NCBI GenBank assembly: GCA_025201375.1
Contig: JAIWZP010000009.1
Location: forward strand, 558,001-622,000
Source of the DNA: Gongronella butleri
Taxonomy: Eukaryota > Mucoromycota > Mucoromycetes > Mucorales > Cunninghamellaceae
DNA length: 64,000 nucleotides
Direction of reading: 5' to 3'
The translations under genes and the position numbers were made by a program. The notes below the pieces were generated by a model that searched no databases, was not told the origin of the DNA, and was given only the letters and a program-made list of their open reading frames with translations. Shown here piece by piece: positions 1 to 11,796 of this stretch (positions are counted from its first letter, which is position 1; the number at the start of each line of letters is the position of its first letter).

Positions 1-161
1 CGTTTCAGTCGTCACCGGCTTCGTCGTCTGCGTCGCCGTCTATGCTCGAGCAAGGCGGCTCAGGAGGAGGCGCGACGCTGCGTGTCAACAAGTACGAGAC
101 CACGCTACCGATCCGCGTCGATGTCGAGGCGGCCTTGACTTATGTCGTTCCGCCATTATCT

Positions 162-200
<39 letters not shown>

Positions 201-684
201 CATGAAAAAGCGCGCGGCTAATGGCCCCGTTTACGTCATTGTTTCTTGATAGGCTTGGTATTTCTTGTGCTTGAGACGCACAATGATTATGTGCGCTTCC
301 ACGCTTGGCAAGTAAGTCGCGGTGGGCCCAGTGCGGAGTCCATTGGCCTGCAAGAACGAAAAAAAGGGGGGGGGCAAATTCACACTTTTTTTTTTTTCTC
401 AGTCGTCCCTCTATTTTTTGGCGCTCATGTCTGTGCTTTTCCTGATGTTGTTCATCTCGACCTTTTTGTCTTGGGTGCTTTTCTTTGTGGGCATTGGATC
501 GATTGGTTATCTTGCGTATGAAATGAGGCGCAGGGTCACATGGAGAATAGAAAACGCGCGGCTCATTGTTTCTTTTATTTTTTTGGTTATTAGATATCGT
601 GCTTATCTGGACGGTGCGTCCCTTGAGCGGTACGAAATGCCATATTTCGGCCCAATGGCGAGCGAATGGGTCGACACGGAATGA
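1..684 (+). CDS. Tic20/DUF4870-like membrane protein (5' end outside window)
   Basis: Four exons are visible: 1-162 (continuing from upstream), 253-311, 403-515 and 594-684. The spliced frame is open to a TGA at 682-684. The segment over exons 1 and 2 (PLSGLVFLVLETHNDYVRFHAWQ) is the hallmark of the DUF4870/Tic20-like family: a hydrophobic helix ending in a conserved D/N-x-V-R-F-H-A-W-Q block. Exon 3 gives two more hydrophobic helices and exon 4 the conserved tail YRAYLDGASLERYEMPYFG. I placed the third donor at GC|GTATGA because this joins LAY to RAY and restores the family pattern; a later donor would insert basic residues. An in-frame ATG at 42-44 could be the start, but the codons before it are also open, so the true start may lie upstream. 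Role unknown; probably a small integral membrane protein. Confidence 0.75.
169..199 (+). repeat. 31-nt poly(A) tract in intron 1
   Basis: Uninterrupted A run just after the 5' splice site of the first intron of the DUF4870-like gene. It is one of several long A runs in this position in the window. Confidence 0.95.
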
Positions 685-1152
685 AAAAGGAAGAATTGGC
701 TCGCTTATGGTCTAACCATGAAAGAAGAAAATATCCCTCGCTTTTTGTGTACGTTTGTTTAGCCTCGCTTTTCCCCCTTTCCATCTACCCAATTTCATTC
801 TTTCCCCCCCCCCATTTGTAGCTCACCCAATTGATTTATACCTATAATGCACGTCCCGTCTTTGTCCCACACCCCCAATGCGCCTGTGCCTTTTTCTTGA
901 TCCGCTCACCACGTAAAAAAAAGAGGCGTCGCGCCTCTTGTTACGCTTTTGTACTACGAAAATCATATTTATTAACTTGCATCATTGCCGTGGCGGCCGA
1001 TGGTGTTGCACTGAAAATGCGAAAAAAAAGGGGAAAACAAAAAAAAAAGAGTAGAAAGGTACGTGGACAACAAGGTAGTTTTTCTATGCGAATGGGCAAG
1101 TGAGTGGAGGCGGGAGATGAAAGAGAAAAGGGCGCGCGCACGACGAGCCTGC
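685..1152. other. Intergenic, convergent gene ends
   Basis: This lies between the stop of the DUF4870-like gene (+) and the stop of the RhoGEF gene (-). I see C- and A-rich tracts but no conserved coding signal on either strand. It should hold both polyadenylation regions. Confidence 0.6.
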
Positions 1153-1916
1153 TCATTGTGACCATTGTTTCTCGCTCTCGCTTGTGGATGAGCTTGTCAT
1201 GGATAGCTTGGATGATGTGCCCACGCGATGCAGCGAATGGGCCGGCGTGCGACCCTGTCGACGCGCCTCTGTGATCACGCAACGAGAAAGAAAAACGAAA
1301 AAAAAAAAAAAGTGAGAATTGCACGCCTGAAGGATTATGCGGGGGAAATGGACGATAGACAGGATGGCATGGGAGGCTGGAAAGAGGGATTTGACTGTTT
1401 CTCTTTTTTTTTTACCTGTGGCAATGGCTTCCAATTGATCGAGTTTGGAGATGACCTTTTGCAATTTGTGAGCCCAGATGTCCTGGTCTTCTTTTGTGTG
1501 TGCAAAAAGGATGTGGTTAGTGGAGGTGGCCATGATGGTTGAATTTAGCGTGTCGACACCCTTGAGCGATGAGATGAGCTCCAATGCATTGTCGCCGCCG
1601 GCTTCCTCGCGCGTGAGCTTGCGCACCTTTGCGTGCTCCAGCGGAATGTGGCCCTTGTATTGCAATGTGGCATGGCCCTCCTGCTTGGGCCGCACAAAGA
1701 CAAGCATGTCGGAGAACAACACGCACGAGTGCGAATCGCCCAATGTCTTGCCATTGACAACCACACGATGCAGGTCCTTGCGCAAGATCAGGCGCCGCCT
1801 GGCATTCGGCCCAAACGGCGCATTTAAAATCAAATTTTGCACTTTTTGCACCTGAGTGACATTATCGGCATCCACGAGTCTAATAAAAAAAAGAAGCTTG
1901 TGTTACATGTCTGACG

Positions 1917-1947
<31 letters not shown>

Positions 1948-3641
1948 AAAAGGGTAAAAGGCGCGCCGTGGCGGTCCGGTTCATTGGCAAAAAAAAAAAA
2001 AATGGGTCGCACACGACCTCACACAACCAAAAACGGGTACCGACGCACCCAACAGGGGGCTCCTCCTTCGCCTTGGCAAATGCTCTCGCTTCCTTTTGTT
2101 CCATTTTGTATTGCATGCATGCGCGCCTTTTTTTTTTCTCGCATTTTTTTTCTGCGCAGCTCTCGGCCCTTTTTTGCATTGGTCTTGTTGGGATTTCTCA
2201 TGGCTTACCTTGAGGAGATTTTCTTTGCAAAAGCGTTCATTTCCTGTTTCACATGGTGTAACGCGACATAATCCGGGTGCATGATAGGCGTCTGATCGGT
2301 GATTGCACTGATCAGCGAGTCATAGCGAGGTATACATTGAAGGGGCATCTGCAGCAGCGTCAACAGCGTCTCGTTCTTGAGCGATGGGTTTTTTTGCGCT
2401 TGCTATCATATGGAATTGGGGACGGAAAAAGCGTGAGATACATCGTCATCAGGGGATTCGTGAGACAGAAAAAAAAAGAAAAAAAAAGCGCACACATGCT
2501 AATCCAAACTTTGCTTTTTTTTTCTTTTGAGACTCCTGCCATTGAGACGCGCCTCAACTTGCGTAATTGGATCATTATTTTTGGGCTTTACCTGAATAAA
2601 CTTGGTAAAAGGTTGGTATTTTGTGAGGCGATCATAGGTTGTCATGGCCACATCATAATGGCGCACGTACTCATAGTACATGTGCATCTTGGGAATCTAG
2701 AAAAAAAAGCGGATACAATTGACGTTTGAGCACAACTTGGCTCAGATTTGCCGCCAATACCTTATTTTAAATCATTGTCTTACCCAACTATGTATGACAT
2801 CTGATATGATTTGCGTTGGGCCCCATATGAGTAACCTGACGTACCAGAAAAGAATAAAAAAAAAAGGGACGCAAGGGAAAAAAGGTTGAGTGTGACATGG
2901 TAATTTCGGAAAACAAGAGGGAAACGGGCACTGTGGGCCCATTCCCTGGGCAAATTTTTGCTCCCATTACCGCTCTTCCAGTGTGGCCAAGACTGCCTTG
3001 TGTTCTTGGATGATATCGTCGACATTGCCAAAGAGCCATTTCATCTCGCGCTCCGTCAACACCATTTTTTTGTTGCCCAAAAAGTGAAAGGACGACTTTT
3101 TCATGTCCTTTTTCAAAGGCAGCAGGAACACACTGTCCAGCAGGAACAGCGAATGAACATATTGACGCTCCGTCGTCAGCAGCTGTTGGATCAGCGACTC
3201 GCGCTTCCGATGATCGAGCTCTTGCTCTAAAAAAAGAGAAAAATAAACGTCATGGCACGCCCAACACGCGTCGTCATGTTGGTCAGACCTCGCATTTCCC
3301 GACTTTCTGTCGAGCTCGGCTCTTTTGCTTAATGGCGCTTGGCCAAAAAGTCCCTTTGTTTCGTTTTTTTCTCCTTTTTTTTTTTTTTTTTTTACTTTTT
3401 GGTCACTTTTTTTTTTACCTATTAGGTTGGCATCAATATGATCATAGACGAATTGATGCACCATGTCGAGCGAGTCATTGGATGGAGATGATGGGATGCT
3501 TTGAGGCACGGGTGGCAGCGGCTCATTCAAGAAATGCAGCATATCGTCCACGTCTGGCTGCCCGAGCTTGGAATAGAGGCTGCTGCTCGTGGTGCTGGCG
3601 GTCGACGACCCGATGGACATGGCGCGGCGTTGATATGACAT
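1153..3641 (-). CDS. Rho guanine nucleotide exchange factor (DH-PH)
   Basis: Seven exons in minus-strand order: 3641-3419, 3226-2971, 2835-2784, 2696-2592, 2402-2209, 1879-1416 and 1268-1153. They sum to 470 codons (469 aa) in one open frame. A Ser/Pro-rich N-terminus of about 75 residues precedes a Dbl homology domain. It begins with RESLIQQLLTTERQYVHSL, carries WGPTQIISDVIHSW in the middle and ends near QEMNAFAKKI. A PH domain follows (VVNGKTLGDSHSCVLFSDMLVF and DIWAHKLQKVI). DH-PH proteins load GTP on Rho/Cdc42/Rac GTPases at membranes, driving polarity and actin organisation. There is no BAR, SH3 or CNH domain, so this is a minimal exchange factor. The ATG at 3641 is the first in frame after an upstream stop. 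All introns have GT-AG ends. Confidence 0.88.
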
Positions 3642-4829
3642 GGCTGGGGAGAGAGTCTGCTCCCGGGGTGGGCGTGAGGGTGTCAGTGTAAGGAATTGAG
3701 AAGAAAAAAAAGGGGGGCGCGTGGCGTATAAAACGTAAAAATCGAGGAGTCGCAAGAGGGGGATAGGGCAAAAAGCGAGGGCGACGACGCAATTGAACAA
3801 AAAATGAAAAAATAAAAAAAAAGTGGAACAAGAAGAAAAGAGAGATGGGATCCAATGCACAGGACCCACAAGGAAAAATTATAATGCCTGGCCTGTTGCC
3901 CAGCCAAATTTGGACGAACAATAAGTTTCACGGGACAAGAACATCGATTCTGTACGAGGGGTGTCACAGACATCACATTGCTGAATTGGGCATCAGGCGG
4001 GGGGGGACCGCCTTGTCATCATCAACAACCAAATCGCGCGCCCCTTTTCTCGTGTGTGGTGGTGAGTGGTGGGGGGAGAGAGGGTATGTGTCTTGTACCC
4101 ACCCATTGCACCACCTTGTTCTTTGCCTTGTCGTGTGTGCCACCACCCCAAAAAAATAAAAAAAAATTCGATCTGTCACACAGACGCACACGCAACGCAT
4201 CCTTTTGCACACCTAATCCGACTTTTTTTTAATGGTCTAGTCCATTTCCCATGCCACATCACAGCCATGACAGCTCCTGTTGCTTATGTGAGCCCATTTT
4301 TAGCCAGGCCAATGGCCAATGGGCAAAACCCGCGCCGCGGTTCCCTCTATTTTAAAATAGAAATGGGCGCGCACGCATGTCTTTTTTGCAACAATGGCCG
4401 AAAAGGAGAGGGGGGGAAAGGACATGAAAAGCCATCGATGCATGCATGAAACATCTTGCGCGCTCTAGTCGAATCCAGTGGAACAAAAGAACCTAGCAAG
4501 TGCAAAAAGGAGGAGCGGGGCGGAGAGCGCTTGCAAAAAAAAAAAAAAAAAAAAAAAGGGGAGCCGCGGTACGACCAGCATTTTGGCTTTTTTCGTGCCC
4601 CAGATGTCAGGGGGCCAAAAGCAGGAATTGGCTTGCCGGAACAAAAAGGGGGAGGCAAAAAAAAAAAAAAAAAAAAAAAAAAAGAAAGAAAAAGGGATCA
4701 GCGGTCAATTGGCAGATCATTTGCTTGTTTTATTTTCCCCCTTTCTTTTTCTCTTTTTCTTTCTCTCTCTCTTTTTCTTTCATTTCCCTCTTGTTGCCCT
4801 AGACGCGTCTTTATCTTTTTTTTTTCTCG
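3642..4829. promoter_or_regulatory. Divergent intergenic region, RhoGEF / DOA10
   Basis: This 1.2-kb spacer separates two divergently transcribed genes and should hold both promoters. It contains long A and T runs (about 4536-4557 and 4659-4683) and a CT-rich tract at 4730-4830 just before the DOA10 start. That tract is typical of fungal core promoters. No extra gene is supported. Confidence 0.5.
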
Positions 4830-7800
4830 ATGCAGAACGACAATGGTAAAAAGGACAAATTTTGTTTCGTGCCGGAGGATGAACGCTAACAAGGTTTGAT
4901 TTTTTCTTGGTTTTTCGGAATCAGCTATATGCCGCGTCTGTCGCAGCATTGGACGGCCGGATCGGCCTTTGTATCATCCATGCAAGTGCGCTGGAAGCAT
5001 TCGCTATGTCCATGAAGAATGGTAAAAGTGCAAATCAACGATGGCTCTTGTTTTGCCTCCCAATTGGACATTTTCTTATGAGCGTTTTTCTTTTTTAGTT
5101 TGCTCGAGTGGCTCTCACATTGCAATAAAAGGCAATTAAGCCCAGCTTGCTGCTGGGACGCGGGGGGGGTGGTTGGGGATGGCGACGAGGGAGGGGGGTG
5201 TAACCTTGAACTTTGTCCTGACTTTTTGACTTTTTTTATCGTTTCTCTGACAGTCGATGTGAACTGTGTGATCATCCGTTTGTTTTTGTCCCTGTTTATG
5301 AGGCGTCGATGCCAGCGGCCCTGCCCAAGCAATTGATTGTGTTTCAGGGTCTGAGACACATGTGCCGGTATTTGGCGCGGTGCGCTCAATCCGCTCTTTT
5401 TATCGCCACCTGGCTCGGCGTCGTACCTTGCGCTCTGCACATCCTTGGCATGACCGGCCATGTCCAAGTTGCTATTGTTTCATTATCTGGCCATACAACC
5501 TCCTCACTCATGCAAGTCAATTGTTCAAAAAAACAAAAAAAATATGGTGAATTGGGAAAAGCATGGAGCGCACAACCAACCTTAATCTTAATGTTTTCGA
5601 ATGCAAAAAAAAAGATCCGGCGCGATAGCCTACAGCAATGGCCTGTTGCTGCTCTTGGGCATATTCGTCACAATGGCCGGCTTTGCCCTTTTTCGTCGCT
5701 GGGTTTCGTTTTGTTTGTCGTCCTCGTCGATTTCCAACAGATTCGAGCCCATGGAAACGACGCCACGGAGAATTGGCGTGCCCGACGCGTCGCGCGACCA
5801 CAACCAAGGAGCTGATCAGAGCGCGCGACACGGCCTGTGCGACCTTGATGGCGAGCCTCCTGCTGATACCGTGCCGATCATTCCCAAGTTGGGCCATGCT
5901 ACTTTGCCAACCTTGTCAGCATCATCCTCGTCATCCTCGTCATCGTCCTTGTCGTCCTCACCCTCAGCGAGCTCAAGTACACGCTGCGATTTAACGGGAA
6001 ATGGCGACCGGTCACACACCCGCATTGTCCCGAGCGACAAAAACGCCGCCCACCACCATCACCACAATGACCACCAACACCCCATTTATCACGAGATGGA
6101 CGACGACGACGATGCATGCCTCGAGGCCATGATGCAATCCATCCTGAAACCTACGAAAAACAGCCGGATGCGCCCTAAAAGGCACGCTCCTCATGCTGTT
6201 TCTGACATTGCCTATTTAGGCGACCACATGCATCTCCACGATCACCCACGCGACCGGTCGTGGGCACCAAAAACCAGGCAACCCACACCGCCGGCCGCCC
6301 TGCCCAAGGAACTGGTCTATGGTCATGCTTTGTTGATGGATTTGACCACGCCAGCGCCCGCCATGCACACTAGGCGGCGCCAGCAACAGCAACGTCAGCA
6401 ACATCAGCTACAGCAACAGCAACAACAACAGCAGCCATTGTACGGATTGTTACATGCTCTCGGTTGGTATAACCCCGGCCTTTTGGTTCAAAACGCAGTC
6501 CTCTTTTGCATCTTCGTTGCCATTGCTTTGGCTCTTGCGCTGCATTTGCCTTGGAGCCTCGGCAAAGTTGCTTTTATGGTAAGGCAACTCACCCCCAAAT
6601 TGCCCACGTCGCTCCGGTCACGGACAGACCAAAAAAAAAAAATTGGATGCCATCTAACCGGTTTTTTTTTGTATTTTTTTTTAATGTGTAGCTGACCCCT
6701 AGGCGCTTGTGCGACGACATGACCTCCCTGGTGGCTGTCGTGTTTGCGCCTTGGCGATATGGCCATCATTGGTATGAGCGACACGCACTCATGGACCAAT
6801 TTCGGCGCAAATGGCACGCGCGTGTGATGGCCCCCGCCGACAAATTGACGTGCATTGCCATTGGATACGCAGTGCTGGCACTTTTAGGGTGGGCCATTGC
6901 CCTACACATGAAACGGACGCGCAACAATAATGCGCGTGCCCCAAGGCGCCATCCGCCGTCAGATACACATCCGCTCGACGCGACACACACCACCAATGAC
7001 CCATCCACGGACGACCATGAGAACTTGTTTGCAAATTGGCGTCCATGGCTCCAGACGAATACCATTCACGCGCTTGTTTTCTTGTTGATGATGATTGATA
7101 CCCTTGTTTTGCCCGGCATGTATGGCGCGTGCCTTGCATGGGCAACCGCACCGCTGCGCACACTCCCAGCAACGACACACGCGCTCGTGTTTTCCAGTTC
7201 TACTCGAGCATCGACGTGGTGCTTGACAATTCTGACTTTTTGGGCACTTGGCGCCGCCTCCATGGCTTTTCTCTTCCGTGTTGTGCACGCGTGCCGGTGT
7301 GCCGTCCGCCCTGGCCTGCTCAATTGCCTCCACAACCCCGTCGACCCCGCGCACAACGCCGTGCGCCGTGCCGTGGCCACACCGCTTCCAATGCTCGCCA
7401 AACACGTCGCCACAACCGCCCTCGTGCACGCTGGTCTCATCCTCGCGTGCGTCAGCCCCGTCGCCCATGCTCTCGCCCATTTCGCAGGAATGAAGCTCGA
7501 ACGCACACTCACGTAATTAGAAAAAAAGGGGGGTGAGAATTGTGAAAATGCACGAATTGCTGACTTTTTAAACCCATTTTTCAGTATGCCATCGATGGAA
7601 ATGATAGCTATCTACTTGGCGCTGTATCTCATTGTGTCCTTGTCGCGTCCACGCATGGACATCCTCGCATGGTGCGTGTGTGCATGGAAAAAGACAGCAG
7701 TTTACCTTTGCCTCTCATCGTTTTTGTTCGACGACGCGTCTTTTCATGATGACGCGCGTCCCCAAGATGCTGGCCATCTTGCACGCGAGCCCAATGCCAA

Positions 7801-8342
7801 TGCCCACGTCGGCGCGTATATTATTTCCATGCCGCGTGCCAACAATGATACGCTCAACGATGCCACCAAGCAAAACACCGCCATTGTCTACGTCCCTTCT
7901 CATTTCAAACTCCGCGTAAGCACGTTTGAAAAACGAACGAGAGGTGTACTGTATTCACCTTGCTCACGTACAACACCACCCCCTTTTTTCCAATACAGAT
8001 GACCCTGTTGTTGGCGTCCATGTGGGCGACCCTGTGCGTCCTGCTTTTGACCATCGCCTGGGTTCCTCGTAAGTGACTTTTTTCAAGAGTGAAACCTGTT
8101 GTAACTTTGCCTTTCCCTTTCCAGTGGCCATTGGCCGAGCTATTTTTGACAGTGGGCTGTTACTGCCAAATGCAGCGTGGATGCCGCGTGACGACTTGCA
8201 AAAATGGATGGTCGGCATTGGATGTGCCTTTTTGCTGGTGCGCGTCCCACATCTCTGGGCGGTGCACCACTCGCAGTTACCATGTGCCATGTTCACCCTC
8301 ATAACAAGGGTATGAATGCGAAAAAAAAGACAATGAATTCTC

Positions 8343-8378
<36 letters not shown>

Positions 8379-9081
8379 AGGTGCCACGAGCGGCGTTTGC
8401 GTTGTGTCTTGTCAGCGGTGGATTGCCTGTTTTGGCTGGCGCGTGCATGAATACGGCGCTGCGCGCATGGCGAAGCGCGCAGAGCAGCCATGTTGGCCAT
8501 CTCGCTCATGAGACATGTGCGCTGCGCGCCGACACGTCCATGCTGTGGCTCACGGGTGCCAGTGCCATCATCGTCGCATGCGTCATGGCCGCGGCGTGGC
8601 ACGGTGTCTGTGTCGTCGCCAATGCCGCACCAAAATTGGCAAAACTATGGCAAGCGCCCTATTTCTGGCTCCTGGTCGCCGCCCTGTTAGAAACCACGGC
8701 ACGGAACACAAGCCTATTAGGTAATTAAGACGACTCTAGCCACACACAAAGGGCCTCAGAGCGAGGGAATTTAGGAGAAAGCGTGACAGGAAAAAAAAAA
8801 AAGATAAAACAAAAAAAAAAAGGAGAGGTGCCCAGAGTCCAACAATGGAATCGGGGTCTCATCTTGTTTTTTTATTTCTTTTGGGCGCCCAATTTGGTGC
8901 CTTAGCGTCGACAATGCATAGCACAATACTTGATTGCGTGCAGCGGAGCGTGATGCTGGCCGTGGTATGCATGGCGGCATGGCAGGTGGCGCTTCCAAGA
9001 TACCAAGACTGGCTTAGTTCCATTCGCGACGACAAGTATATGATTGGCCGCCAGCTGGCAAATTATAGACAGCGACAATGA
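4830..9081 (+). CDS. DOA10: Doa10/MARCH6-type RING-CH ER ubiquitin ligase
   Basis: An N-terminal RING-CH finger is split over exons 4925-5021, 5099-5131 and 5254 onward: [21 protein letters not shown], then [14 protein letters not shown], then CELCDHPF. This gives the full C4HC3 ligand set. About ten hydrophobic segments follow. The C-terminus [15 protein letters not shown] (exon ending 9081) is the Doa10-specific tail, so the gene is intact at both ends. Other exons: 4830-4845, 5254 to about 5515, about 5630-6578, 6692-7512, 7585-7915, 7999-8068, 8125-8309, 8381-8720 and about 8828-9081. The protein is about 1,115 aa. The exon 4/5 junction and last acceptor are not resolved. Intron 5132-5253 appears to use a GC donor. 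Exon 5 carries Ser, His, Asp and Gln runs in a cytosolic loop. Doa10 ubiquitinates ER and inner-nuclear-membrane proteins for ERAD. Confidence 0.9.
8346..8375 (+). repeat. 30-nt poly(T) tract at a 3' splice site
   Basis: Uninterrupted T run just before the TGCTAG acceptor of a DOA10 intron, where it serves as an over-long polypyrimidine tract. Confidence 0.95.
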
Positions 9082-9959
9082 AGCGAACTCTCACTGTTTC
9101 TTGCTTTTTTTATCCACTGCTCCCCCTTTTTTTTCGAAAAAAAAAAAAAAAAAAAACAAAAGAGAAATTAAGCATGTTACTGGATCATGATGCTCGGAAT
9201 CGATTTCCACCCCCTGTTGTATTGCGCGGCTTTCTTCCATGTTCTCCTTAATTTCGTGTAACATTTGCTGGCCATTGCCCTCTGTTTTTGCAAAGCAATT
9301 AGACTTTTTCGACATCGGCCAGGCCATGACAAAGGGGGGAAAACGCGAGACAATTGCGCACGGGGAAACAGAAAAAAGGAGGTCTAAAAGGATATCCATG
9401 CCATGAGATGACGCGGCAAGGCGGCGGCTCAATGCTGACGACGACCCAACCGCGCTTGTGCGCGTGCGCGCTGGAAAAAGGCGAGAGATGAAAACAAAAT
9501 GAGATGCGGGTGCGCGCTGATGAACTGGGTTCTGCATTTTTTTTTTTTTTTTCGTTTTTTTGTGCCCAATGCCCAAATAAAACGCATTGGCTGGTGATGA
9601 AATTGGGGGAAATCAAAGAGCGCCCAGCCTTGCATGATCTTTCCCCTTCCTCCCTTCCTTTTTGTGCTTGCACACAAATGACGCGATGCGAGTGGGCGAG
9701 ATATTTGGGCAGCCGCCTAATGAAATCAGGTCATCCGGCCAGATTCAGGCACATCATGTACCGCCGCCTGGGCTTGGTTTAATTTGTGAATGTGCACACC
9801 CACTTTTCCTTTTTTTCCAATCTCTTTATTTGCTTTTTCTTTTCTTTTTTTTCACTCAGTTTTACCTTTTTTTTTTCTGGCTCGTGTTTGCACGGCTCCC
9901 CCCAACCCCTCACTTTTCTCCACCCTGTCCATTCTTTTTTTTTTCTTTTTTTCGCCACG
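9082..9959. other. Intergenic, possible small minus-strand exon
   Basis: About 880 bp between DOA10 and the secreted barrel gene. The minus strand at about 9196-9287 has a polar, helix-like reading frame that looks coding but has no resolved start or partner exon (see findings). The rest is A/T runs. The last 180 bp before 9960 is a CT-rich promoter-like tract. Confidence 0.4.
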
Positions 9960-11008
9960 ATGCTTCGATTGTCGATTGCCCTCAGCACCATTGCCGCGCT
10001 GATGATCTCGCAGGGCCAAGCGGTGCCCGTTGAGCAGCCTCGCGTCGAGGCGCTGGAACATGCCGGCTACGCTACGATCAATGCGCGCTGGGTCAAGCTG
10101 CCCGAGGACCCCACCATCGAGAAGCGCTGGGTCAAGCTGCCCGAGGACCCCACCATCGAAAAGCGCTGGGTCAAGCTGCCCGAGGACCCAAATGTCGACA
10201 TGCGCTTCGTCCAACTCGATCCCGCCGTCAATGACGCCAATGACGAAATTGAGGCTGCAGACCCTGTCAGCGTCACCCTCGAGGCCCGCGGCAGTAAAAA
10301 ATCATCACACAAAAAGTCGTCGTCCAAGCACCACAAAAAGAAAAAGACAAGCTCCAAGAGCAAGAGCAAGAAGAAATCGTCCAAGTCCAAAAAGAAATCG
10401 TCCAAGTCCAAGGGCACCTTCAAGGGCGACGGCACCTACTTCAATCCTGGCCTCGGCTCTTGGTGAGTGCACAAAGACACACACATTCTTCCTTTGCTAT
10501 CAAGCCCGTGGCACGCGCATTCTACTATTCCTAGGACGCGCTGGTAGCTGACTTTTTTTTTACTTTTTATTCCCAAAAATAGCGGCCAAACCGATGGTGA
10601 TCACGATATGATTGCTGCCTTGGTACGTCATTGCTTGGCCATTGTTGCCAGCCTTGGTGCATTGGGAAGCTCATCGTCCCCTTTTTTTGTTTTATTTTAT
10701 TTTTTCATTAGAACGCGCCTCAAATGGGCTATTCCGCCAATCCCAACAAGAACCCCAACTGTGGCCGCTACGCCCAGGTCAAGGGCCCCAAGGGCACCGT
10801 CAAGGTCAAGATTGTAAGTTTATTGGATCGCACCATCACCATGGATTTGGCGTCACACGCTCATTTTTAATTTTTTTTTCTTTTGCTCGCCTAGGTCGAC
10901 ACCTGCCCTCCCTGCAAGAGTGGCTCGTTGGATCTGTCGCCCGCCGCCTTTGCCAAGATTGCCAACTTGGCCGCCGGCCGCGTCCCCATCACTTGGTCGT
11001 GGGCCTAA
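9960..11008 (+). CDS. Secreted RlpA-like double-psi beta-barrel protein with Kex2-type repeats
   Basis: Four exons, 9960-10462, 10583-10622, 10712-10813 and 10895-11008, give 252 aa in one frame. Residues 1-21 are a signal peptide ending GQA. Residues 44-82 are three tandem 13-residue units beginning WVKLPEDP; the first two end EKR, the dibasic Kex2 site, and the third ends DMR. A degenerate fourth unit begins FVQLDP. A Lys/Ser-rich low-complexity linker follows (about 109-155). The C-terminal ~97 residues form a double-psi beta-barrel of the barwin/expansin/RlpA type: GTYFNPGLGSCG, DHDMIAAL, NCGRYAQV, VDTCPPC and LDLSPAAFAKIA. Such fungal barrels bind cell-wall polysaccharide and are usually secreted. 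The repeat block is unusual; see findings. No catalytic activity is claimed. Confidence 0.87.
10089..10205 (+). repeat. Three 39-bp tandem repeats encoding 13-residue units
   Basis: Copies start at about 10089, 10128 and 10167. The first two are near-identical in DNA (one GAG/GAA difference in the Glu codon) and the third diverges at its end. Near-identity suggests recent expansion or gene conversion. Confidence 0.9.
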
Positions 11009-11575
11009 AAAAAAAAGCAGTGCTTTTTTTTTTGTTCAGCCCCCGTCTCGTCGCCTTGTCTTTTTTTTTCTTTTCCCACTTGCTTGACACTTGCTTTGTC
11101 GGTCGCGTCAATTGTATCTGTATTACCAAATCAAGCCAAAGCGCCAAAATAAACAAACAATTTGTACCTTTCTCCAACTCATTTGTCAAAAGTGACCCGC
11201 GTCGTTCTCGTGGTGAAACGCGTGATTACGCACGACGCCTCCGCATAATGAAATGCCTGATTTGGCTATGCCGACAGGCTTACCCCGCTCGCGCCATGCG
11301 TTCCCAATGTTTGATCTTTCTACGGCCAAATGCATGCGATCCTGCAAGCTTGTTTTTTTTTGTTTGTGCATGTGTACCTTGCATTCATCAGATGCATGAA
11401 AACGTGCCTGCCACGCTTTGGCCATCGCCGCTTGAGAACATGCACACGCAACACGCAACACTTGCCGAATTTTGAATAAAAAAATTAGCAAGCTATTTAC
11501 ACAGTAAAATACAGTAATGCGTTGGAATCTCATTCTGCAAAGTGCAATGGGCATTATTTTGCCGTCACTTCCATT

Positions 11576-11615
<40 letters not shown>

Positions 11616-11796
11616 ATAATCTGATTTGCTCGGCGACGGAAATGACAACGTGGGATTTCTTGCTGTGTCAAAAAGATGTAGAATTCACACTGGCGTCGAA
11701 TGCATGCGATTTCTAACAGCTATTCGATAACTGTTGATGAGACCAACATCGAAAATGCGAGTTCTTAGAGTCATTTCACAGCAAGTCGCCGAGACC
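11009..11796. other. Intergenic with 35-nt poly(A)
   Basis: The 3' flank of the barrel gene, passing into the repeat block. A 35-nt A run lies at 11578-11612 and a TACAGTA heptamer at 11510. No gene is supported. Confidence 0.55.

Noticed and set aside
4456..4849. Lys- and Phe-rich frames upstream of DOA10
   Set aside because: They are produced by A and T runs; the DOA10 start is fixed by the RING-CH exon and its short first exon.
5814..5994. Alternative frame within DOA10 exon 5 ([18 protein letters not shown])
   Set aside because: The other frame stays open for more than 300 codons through the whole exon and joins the conserved downstream exons.
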